Shown here piece by piece: positions 1-4,767 of a stretch of 9,472 nucleotides of DNA. Every line of letters begins with the position of its first letter. Within the stretch, counting starts at the first letter, position 1. This stretch comes from an uncultured Chitinophagaceae bacterium (lineage in GTDB: Bacteria > Bacteroidota > Bacteroidia > Chitinophagales > Chitinophagaceae). Made by a program: the position numbers and the translations under genes. Location: contig CALCEA010000034.1 in NCBI GenBank assembly GCA_937900675.1, positions 1 to 9,472 of the forward strand. Direction: 5' to 3'. Below the pieces are notes generated by a model. The model searched no databases. It was not told where the DNA came from and saw nothing but the letters and a program-made list of their open reading frames with translations.

Positions 1-327
1 CATCCCCACAATAGATTTATATGCATTGATAGGCCCTAGTACAGACAAGTCGCCTTTCTCTAATGCTTTTATTATAAAACCATTGCCCAATGCACCAGTG
101 ATTCCACCCGCTAGAGAATACCACCAAAAAGAACTATCTAAAGATTGAACCGAAACATCAAAAATGAATACAGTGCTAATAATGGCTAATACTAAATAGG
201 TAAACAAATTAATAAACAAAGGATGTTGCCCTTTAATAGTAATTTGTTTTTGTAAAACATTAGAAAATGGGTTTACCAATATTCTTGTAATTACCGCAAG
301 CAAAGTGAAATTGATAAAAGAAAGCAT
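1..327 (-). CDS. EamA/DMT-family transporter, N-terminal part (cut by window edge)
   Basis: The 109 visible codons start at ATG 327-325 and run off the left edge in frame, so the C-terminal part is missing. The peptide begins MLSFINFTLLAVITRILVNP and has at least three hydrophobic segments (about residues 3-20, 36-55 and 68-85). It then has GALGNGFIIKALEKGDLSVL followed by GPINAYKSIVGM. The pattern of a small-residue helix, then 'A..KGD.S...P...' and a second helix is typical of EamA repeats of the drug/metabolite transporter superfamily. These are inner-membrane carriers of small metabolites; the substrate cannot be inferred. The start codon lies 8 nt after the stop of the amidohydrolase gene, so it is probably the last visible gene of the minus-strand operon. 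The family call is fairly safe, the substrate unknown. Confidence 0.75.
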   Translation of the reverse strand, partial: MLSFINFTLLAVITRILVNPFSNVLQKQITIKGQHPLFINLFTYLVLAIISTVFIFDVSVQSLDSSFWWYSLAGGITGALGNGFIIKALEKGDLSVLGPINAYKSIVGM

Positions 328-335
328 TCAGCAGT

Positions 336-1763
336 TTATTTTAATTGTTTCACTTTCAATTCTAGCTCCAATAAAATAGTATCTAATTGATGTCTGTTCA
401 AATAATCTCCTTTTCTAATAACCCCATCTATAGTTTGTGTATTTTCAATTTTTTCTAATGGGTTTTTATTTAAGATCAATAGATCTGCTTTTTTATTTAA
501 AGCGACTGATCCATATTCTGCCGATTGATTGAAGAAGGCAGGGCCATTGACAATCGAGCATAATAAGGCTTCTTGTGGCGTAAGTCCATATTTTACCATG
601 ATTGCTAATTCATGGTGCATACCAATGCCTGGGTAGTTAAATGAGTTCAAATAGCCAGCATCTGTACCTGCTAAAATAGTAACACCTGCTTTGTATAAAA
701 GTGGTAGTAGGCTTGCTGCAGCTTCAAAATTTTGATGTCTAAACTGAATCGCTTCTTGATTATCGTTAGCGGCTCTTTGAACACGCCAACCATAAGTGCG
801 CTTCAATGCTGGTCCAAGGTATTTTAAATATTCATCATTTTGATGATTGTTGATATCTAAATAAGTTGTTACATAACTTCCATTAATGGTGGGAACTACT
901 GCGGTTCCATTTAAGGCAAGTTGTTTAAATTTTTTCATTGCAGTAATGCTATCAAAACTCTTTAAATACAACTCACTCGCTTCTCTGTTATTTATTTTTC
1001 CGTTTGATCTCCAAATTGTTATACTATCTTCTTTTTTTGAGGCTGCCCTTTGTAAGTAACCTATATGCTCTATGGCAGACAATCCATTTCTTGAAAACAC
1101 ATCAACATTCATGGTAGCAGGTACATGTCCCGTTACTTTCCAGCCTCTTGCTCTTGCTGCCTGTATGCTTTTTAAAAATAATTCAGGAGCTAGTGTATTG
1201 TCAGTAATTTTTATAAAGTCAACCTGTAATTTTTGTAGAGAATCTAGAGCCTTATTCATTTCAATTTCATTGCCAATTTCCAAATCACCAGGCCATATAG
1301 ATTTGATGCCTTCTAATTTGGGCCCAGAAGTAAATATGGTTGGACCCATTAATTGGTTATTTTGAATTGCTTTTTTCCATTCTATCACCGATGGGCTTAT
1401 ATCTCCAGCACAATCTCTTACATGCGATATGCCCATTGCAATATAAAGTGGCAATAACATTTTGTTTTCTTCAATTAAAGTATCTCCCCCAAAATGCACA
1501 TGCATATCCCATAATGAAGGCATTATGAATTTGCCCTTCCCATTTATCTTTTGTTTGTTATAGGTGGTTTTTTTGGATAGACTATATTGTTCCACCCCAA
1601 CAATCTTATCTTTTTGAATGTAAATTGTTTGATTAGGGATTATTTTATTTCCCACTATATCCACGATATTGATATTCTCAATCACTACATCAATATTCTG
1701 CATTTGTGCATTAGTGATATAACTACTTATGAGTAGTGTAAAAACAAAAATTAATTGCTTCAT
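336..1763 (-). CDS. Secreted metal-dependent amidohydrolase (imidazolonepropionase-like)
   Basis: A 475-residue protein with an N-terminal signal peptide (MKQLIFVFTLLISSYITNA, likely cleaved before Q20), so probably periplasmic or exported. It has the amidohydrolase-superfamily metal site: H88-x-H90 in WDMHVHFGG, a candidate carboxylated lysine K185 in FIKI, H213 in VTGHVP, H233 in IEHIG and D368 in AGTDAG. The segment MHHELAIMVKYGLTPQEAL and the C-terminal block with KKADLLILNKNPLE are typical of the imidazolonepropionase-related branch, which includes Xaa-Pro dipeptidases and other cyclic-amide or peptide hydrolases. The real substrate is unknown. An in-frame ATG 33 nt upstream (1796) would extend the protein, but it overlaps the acetyltransferase gene and would bury the signal peptide, so the 1763 start is preferred; it lies 7 nt after that gene's stop. 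All metal ligands are present, so the enzyme is probably active. Confidence 0.85.
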   Translation of the reverse strand: MKQLIFVFTLLISSYITNAQMQNIDVVIENINIVDIVGNKIIPNQTIYIQKDKIVGVEQYSLSKKTTYNKQKINGKGKFIMPSLWDMHVHFGGDTLIEENKMLLPLYIAMGISHVRDCAGDISPSVIEWKKAIQNNQLMGPTIFTSGPKLEGIKSIWPGDLEIGNEIEMNKALDSLQKLQVDFIKITDNTLAPELFLKSIQAARARGWKVTGHVPATMNVDVFSRNGLSAIEHIGYLQRAASKKEDSITIWRSNGKINNREASELYLKSFDSITAMKKFKQLALNGTAVVPTINGSYVTTYLDINNHQNDEYLKYLGPALKRTYGWRVQRAANDNQEAIQFRHQNFEAAASLLPLLYKAGVTILAGTDAGYLNSFNYPGIGMHHELAIMVKYGLTPQEALLCSIVNGPAFFNQSAEYGSVALNKKADLLILNKNPLEKIENTQTIDGVIRKGDYLNRHQLDTILLELELKVKQLK

Positions 1764-1770
1764 GTATAAT

Positions 1771-2325
1771 TTATTTATTCCAATCCCATAATACAATATC
1801 CCATCCAGTACCTACTTGTTCGATCACACCAATTGTTTCAAAGCCAGATTTTTTATGGGCTTTAATAGATCTTGGATTGGCTTGTGATATATCTGTTACT
1901 AAGTATTGGTATTTGTCTGAGAAATTTTCTTTGTAATAATTGTACATGGTTTGCACTAATCCTTGGCCCCTATGCGATTTCCCTACACATAATTGACCTA
2001 CTAAAATATACGAAGCGTTTTTTAATAACTGACCATTGTATTCCATGGCATCTACAGTATCAAATAAATGGTCAATTTCTTCATGTTCACCATAAACAGA
2101 TTTATTGGTTACGATAACATAACCAACTACATCATTTCCTTCTTTTGCAATGATGGAAGGATGTTCTTGATGCATTTTTTGTAATAATTCAAAACTATAT
2201 TCAGAAGTGACAAATCCTTCTTTCATAGCTTCCTCTTCTCCAATCAATCTTCTAAGATTTGCATTTTGCAATGCCTTTAAGCCTTTCAACTCTTCTTCTG
2301 TTTGAACCATTTTAATAATAGCCAT
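1771..2325 (-). CDS. GNAT-family N-acetyltransferase
   Basis: A cytoplasmic protein of 184 residues. The GNAT fold is indicated by a strand with NDVVGYVIVTN (residues 64-74), the acetyl-CoA-binding region QLCVGKSHRGQGLVQTMY (111-128), and the C-terminal NPRSIKAHKKSGF block (150-162), the usual 'N..A...Y.k.GF' region. In the pyrophosphate-binding loop, RxxGxG/A becomes R119-G-Q-G122-L-V124: the last small residue is valine, a mild deviation. The acceptor substrate cannot be inferred. An upstream in-frame ATG at 2394 would overlap the antiporter gene by 68 nt and add 23 residues not expected of the fold. The ATG at 2325, one base after the antiporter stop, gives a normal GNAT start (MAIIKMVQTEEEL) and is preferred. 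The close spacing suggests translational coupling in the operon. Confidence 0.82.
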   Translation of the reverse strand: MAIIKMVQTEEELKGLKALQNANLRRLIGEEEAMKEGFVTSEYSFELLQKMHQEHPSIIAKEGNDVVGYVIVTNKSVYGEHEEIDHLFDTVDAMEYNGQLLKNASYILVGQLCVGKSHRGQGLVQTMYNYYKENFSDKYQYLVTDISQANPRSIKAHKKSGFETIGVIEQVGTGWDIVLWDWNK

Positions 2326-2326
2326 A

Positions 2327-3577
2327 TTAGATACTTGATATTTTTTTAAAATAATTGTATAGAGAAAATTTTGCACCAGATTTAATTTTAGCACTGTAAA
2401 TACCTATTGGCCCTGAACTAAAATAAGCAGCAATAGAGGCAATGCCTATATACATTCCGGTATTAATGCCAAATAACTCTATTCCTAAAATAATGGATGC
2501 AATAACACAGTGTGTTGCTCCAGCAAATACCGCCACAAAACCCATAGCAGCCAATAAGGCAAAGGGTAGAGGAATAAATAAAACCAAGCTGCTCCCCAAT
2601 GTAGCTCCAATAAAGAAGAGTGGTGTTACTTCGCCCCCCTTGAATCCTACACTTAAAGTAAAACTGGTTAATAATAACTTGATCATAAAATCATATTTAC
2701 CAGAGGGATTGGCAAAAGCATGCATTATTTCTGGAATGCCTAATCCTATATACTTTGGAGAGCCTAATAATAAAATAACTATTACAATGATGATGCCACC
2801 AATGAATGGTTTCAAAGGTTTATAATTGATTCTATTAAAAATACTCTCCCAGAAATGGTTACTTAAAGAAAACAGTAAAGCAGTCAATCCAAATAGCACA
2901 CCTGCAAATAATGCGAATACAAGATTGTACAAATTCAATGCTGGTATTAAATTGACAATGTATATACTATGTTTAATATCCCATTGCAAACAAATATAAT
3001 GTGCAAGAAAAGCAGCTGCAAAACTGGGTAGTATAGATTGCCATCTAATATATTTAAAGCCCATTATTTCTATTGCAAATATGGCGCCAGCCCATGGCGT
3101 TCCAAAAACTGCAGCAAATCCAGCACTCACCCCCATAATAATGATGGTATTTTTTTCTGAATCATTTAGTTTAAACCATTTTGCAAACGGCGCTGCTATT
3201 GCCCCACCCATTTGTACTGCAGTCCCTTCTCTTCCTGCAGAACCTCCTGATAAATGTGTTAGTATTGTTCCAATGTATACAAGCGGAGCCATTTTAAAAG
3301 GAATATTTTGATGCGAGGCGTGATGCGCTTCAATGATGGCATTATTTCCTTTGTTGGCATCATCTCCGTATTGATAATATATAAAGCCGATTAAAAATCC
3401 AGTTAAAGGAAGTGTATAAATAATCCAAAAGTGTGTGTCTCTAAAATTTGTTACTATATCCAAACTATATAAAAAGAAAGCAGTAACAGATCCAATGATG
3501 CCACTAATCAATAAACAAATGATCAACCATTTTACGATTTGATTAAATGATTTTAATAATGAATCGGATTCAGGCAT
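2327..3577 (-). CDS. CLC-family antiporter, probable CLC-F type F-/H+ antiporter
   Basis: A 416-residue multi-spanning inner-membrane protein without CBS domains. CLC signatures appear in order: G77-N-N-A-I (where chloride CLCs have GSGIP), G115-R-E-G-T (canonical GREGP) with gating glutamate E117, G314-G-E-V-T-P (canonical GxFxP) with E316 and T318, and a late tyrosine Y394 in GPIGIYSA. From knowledge of the family, GREGT, loss of the central serine, and the E/T pair in the fourth motif mark the fluoride-exporting CLC-F branch; E117, E316, T318 and Y394 align with E118, E318, T320 and Y396 of the studied Enterococcus protein. The residue at N78 lies where that protein has Met79, a position reported to separate two CLC-F subclades, so chloride discrimination may be weaker; this is inference. 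The ATG follows the upstream gene's TAA with no gap. No fluoride riboswitch is visible upstream of the operon. Confidence 0.88.
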   Translation of the reverse strand: MPESDSLLKSFNQIVKWLIICLLISGIIGSVTAFFLYSLDIVTNFRDTHFWIIYTLPLTGFLIGFIYYQYGDDANKGNNAIIEAHHASHQNIPFKMAPLVYIGTILTHLSGGSAGREGTAVQMGGAIAAPFAKWFKLNDSEKNTIIIMGVSAGFAAVFGTPWAGAIFAIEIMGFKYIRWQSILPSFAAAFLAHYICLQWDIKHSIYIVNLIPALNLYNLVFALFAGVLFGLTALLFSLSNHFWESIFNRINYKPLKPFIGGIIIVIVILLLGSPKYIGLGIPEIMHAFANPSGKYDFMIKLLLTSFTLSVGFKGGEVTPLFFIGATLGSSLVLFIPLPFALLAAMGFVAVFAGATHCVIASIILGIELFGINTGMYIGIASIAAYFSSGPIGIYSAKIKSGAKFSLYNYFKKISSI

Positions 3578-3832
3578 TTATTTCTTTTTAAAAAAAGGTT
3601 TTAATAAAAGTCCAATAGCAATTATTACCCAAATGATATTAACTACTGTTGAGGGATAGGCGTGATGATAATAAGTGTTGATTACAAAGAATAGGCCCCC
3701 AATAATATTGGCCCAAACATATAATTTACTATTGGCCTCGATTTTGCCCCATAAATTCAAAGCATAAGAGCCTACAATTAAAACAGATGCTATCCATCCA
3801 ATTGTTTCTATAAATATTTCTAATGAACTCAT
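3578..3832 (-). CDS. Small CBU_0592-like integral membrane protein
   Basis: An 84-residue protein with three hydrophobic segments (about residues 8-27, 37-54 and 61-78) and a basic tail ending KPFFKKK. The pattern GWIASVLIVGSYALNLWGKI, then a small-residue helix with N-x-x-G-G-x-x-F-x-x-N, then YHHAYPSTVVNIIWVIIAI, resembles the CBU_0592-like family of small membrane proteins, whose function is not known. The ATG at 3832 is the first in the frame that fits and follows an A-rich stretch without a clear Shine-Dalgarno sequence. The gene is first in the minus-strand operon, and its TAA abuts the antiporter ATG (TAAATG), so the two are likely translated together. Such coupling hints at a functional link to the antiporter, but nothing in the sequence proves it. 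Another minus-strand frame overlapping its 5' half and leader (3729-3938) is judged spurious. Confidence 0.8.
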   Translation of the reverse strand: MSSLEIFIETIGWIASVLIVGSYALNLWGKIEANSKLYVWANIIGGLFFVINTYYHHAYPSTVVNIIWVIIAIGLLLKPFFKKK

Positions 3833-3848
3833 TTTGAGGACTTTTAAG

Positions 3849-3867
3849 TAGAATAAACCTTATTCTA
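3849..3867. repeat. 19-bp perfect palindrome in operon leader
   Basis: TAGAATAA - ACC - TTATTCTA: perfect 8-bp arms around a 3-bp centre. It lies 16 bp upstream of the first ATG of the minus-strand operon and about 35 nt downstream of its predicted transcription start. It could be an operator for a dimeric regulator or a weak AT-rich hairpin in the 5' UTR. No T-run follows on either strand in the position expected for a terminator. Confidence 0.5.
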
Positions 3868-3895
3868 TATCTAAAATAAGCAAAATGCAGGATAA

Positions 3896-3926
3896 TATGT
3901 CGATTCAAAAATAAGTAGCATCTTTG
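3896..3926 (+). promoter_or_regulatory. Possible promoter of carbonic anhydrase
   Basis: CATCTTTG (3919-3926) matches the -7 consensus TAnnTTTG at 5 of 6 defined bases. TATG (3896-3899) is a 3 of 4 match to the -33 TTTG with a 19-nt spacer. The start would be near 3932, about 15 nt before the ATG. It overlaps the divergent promoter of the minus-strand operon. Confidence 0.35.
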
Positions 3927-3939
3927 TAGTGAAAACAAA
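3906..3939 (-). promoter_or_regulatory. Predicted promoter of the minus-strand five-gene operon
   Basis: Read on the minus strand, TATTTTTG (3913-3906) is a perfect match to the Bacteroidetes -7 consensus TAnnTTTG, and TTTG (3939-3936) supplies the -33 element with a 22-nt spacer. The expected start is near 3900, giving a leader of about 68 nt that contains the 19-bp palindrome. The spacer is at the long end of the known range, so the -33 half is less certain. Confidence 0.5.
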
Positions 3940-3946
3940 GTAAAAC

Positions 3947-4579
3947 ATGGACGAATCCAAATTTGATTTATTGGAGAAGAATAGACAATGGGTAAAAGAG
4001 CAACTCGAATTAGACCCTAACTATTTTAATAATTTATCTCTTGGACAAAATCCTGAATATTTATGGATTGGATGTTCTGATAGCAGGGTTCCGGCGAATC
4101 AAATTACTGGTACAAAGCCAGGAGACATATTTGTACATAGAAATATTGCCAATATGGTGGTGCATAGTGATATGAACATGTTAAGCGTTCTGTCATATGC
4201 TGTCGAGGTTTTAAAAGTAAAACACATTATTGTTTGCGGTCATTATGGTTGTAGTGGCGTTGTTGCAGCCATGGAGAATCAGCAATTAGGATTAATTGAT
4301 AATTGGCTAAGACATATAAAGGATGTATATCGATTTAATGCTGTAGAGTTGGATGCCGTTGCGGATAGTAACGAAAGAGCAAGGAGATTTGTGGAATTAA
4401 ATGTAATTGAGCAAGTTGGAAATTTAGGTAAAACTTCAATTGTTCAAAATGCATGGAGAAGAGAGCAGGCCCTTACATTACATGGTTGGGCATATGATGT
4501 AAAAGACGGTGTAATTCACGATCTTGGGGTGACATTTACCTGCACTAAAGATCTTCATAAAGTATACCACTTGGATTAA
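3947..4579 (+). CDS. can: Beta-class carbonic anhydrase (type II)
   Basis: A cytoplasmic zinc enzyme of 210 residues, the usual length, that interconverts CO2 and bicarbonate. It carries the two beta-CA motifs: C43-S-D45-S-R47 (LWIGCSDSRVPA) and H99-x-x-C102 (VCGHYGCSGV). These give the zinc ligands C43, H99 and C102 plus the D45-R47 dyad. W40, G42 and R65 (VHRNIAN), and probably Y183 in HGWAYDV, correspond to the non-catalytic bicarbonate site of the Haemophilus and E. coli enzymes. It is therefore probably a type II enzyme, allosterically switched by bicarbonate and pH. The sequence from LWIGCSDSRVP through INNWL-like LIDNWLRHI and ELNVIEQVGNLG closely resembles E. coli Can. It is divergent from the operon on its left and followed by its own terminator, so it is probably monocistronic, supplying bicarbonate for carboxylases in ambient CO2. 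No clear Shine-Dalgarno sequence precedes the ATG. Confidence 0.95.
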   Translation: MDESKFDLLEKNRQWVKEQLELDPNYFNNLSLGQNPEYLWIGCSDSRVPANQITGTKPGDIFVHRNIANMVVHSDMNMLSVLSYAVEVLKVKHIIVCGHYGCSGVVAAMENQQLGLIDNWLRHIKDVYRFNAVELDAVADSNERARRFVELNVIEQVGNLGKTSIVQNAWRREQALTLHGWAYDVKDGVIHDLGVTFTCTKDLHKVYHLD

Positions 4580-4603
4580 AGATATTTCGCATAAAATTTC
4601 ACA

Positions 4604-4630
4604 AAAAGGCGCCTAGAAGAGGCGCCTTTT
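4604..4630 (+). terminator. Rho-independent terminator after can
   Basis: An 11-bp perfect stem, AAAAGGCGCCT (4604-4614) with AGGCGCCTTTT (4620-4630), around a 5-nt loop AGAAG. It lies 24 nt after the can stop codon and is followed by ATTTTT. The A-tract before the stem would let it act on the other strand too, but no minus-strand gene ends here. Confidence 0.9.
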
Positions 4631-4636
4631 ATTTTT

Positions 4637-4665
4637 CACAAATTATTGAAAATCAAATATTTGTG
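4637..4665. repeat. Inverted repeat CACAAAT / ATTTGTG
   Basis: Perfect 7-bp arms (4637-4643 and 4659-4665) separated by 15 bp in the AT-rich region between the can terminator and the hexamer array. It may be chance at this base composition or an extra upstream regulator site. Confidence 0.25.
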
Positions 4666-4680
4666 TTTGTGTCAAATTCC

Positions 4681-4730
4681 TTTACACTATGTTAACATTA
4701 AGTTCATATTGGCTTAACAATTAGGTAACA
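4681..4730 (+). promoter_or_regulatory. Putative Pho box: five TTAACA-like hexamers at 11-bp period
   Basis: Hexamers TTTACA (4681), TTAACA (4692), TTCATA (4703), TTAACA (4714) and GTAACA (4725) are each separated by exactly 5 bp. The first four fit the Bacillus PhoP consensus TT(A/C/T)A(C/T)A and the fifth has one mismatch. An 11-bp direct-repeat period is the hallmark of OmpR/PhoB-family response regulators, including E. coli PhoB and cyanobacterial SphR boxes rich in TTAAC. The array ends 9 bp before the -7 element, where an activator would stand in for a missing -33 TTG. It therefore probably drives the TonB receptor operon. Binding by PhoB specifically is inferred. Confidence 0.65.
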
Positions 4731-4739
4731 TTAGAGTCT

Positions 4740-4757
4740 AATATTTGCATACAAATA
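4740..4757 (+). promoter_or_regulatory. -7 element and start region of the TonB receptor operon
   Basis: AATATTTG (4740-4747) matches TAnnTTTG at 5 of 6 defined bases. No TTG stands at the right distance upstream for a -33 box, as expected of an activator-dependent promoter. The -7 element is also the left arm of a perfect inverted repeat, TATTTG-CATA-CAAATA (4742-4757), covering the likely start near 4753. The 5' UTR would be only about 15 nt. Confidence 0.45.
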
Positions 4758-4767
4758 AAAATATACC

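Noticed and set aside
1072..1365. Plus-strand open frame opposite the amidohydrolase gene; similar ones at 1340-1528, 1872-2117, 2442-2825 and 3081-3311
   Set aside because: All lie antisense within well-supported genes and have no family resemblance or start context of their own.
1764..1796. Upstream ATG extending the amidohydrolase by 11 residues
   Set aside because: It overlaps the acetyltransferase coding end and places a non-signal sequence before a clear signal peptide; the ATG at 1763 gives normal operon spacing.
2326..2394. Upstream ATG extending the acetyltransferase by 23 residues
   Set aside because: The extension lies inside the CLC gene and has no GNAT-like sequence; the ATG one base after the CLC stop is the better start.
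3729..3938. A 69-codon minus-strand frame across the CBU_0592-like gene and its leader
   Set aside because: It overlaps a better gene in another frame and crosses the predicted promoter and palindrome; its product has no recognisable family or coherent membrane pattern.
3833..3946. Fluoride riboswitch upstream of the CLC operon
   Set aside because: I looked for the conserved GGNGATGG-type start and pseudoknot pairing on the minus strand; the region is AT-rich with only an 8-bp-arm palindrome and no match by eye.
4681..4757. Fur-type iron box in the receptor promoter
   Set aside because: No GATAATGATAATC-like palindrome is present; the signal is a direct repeat with 11-bp period, which fits an OmpR/PhoB-type regulator instead.
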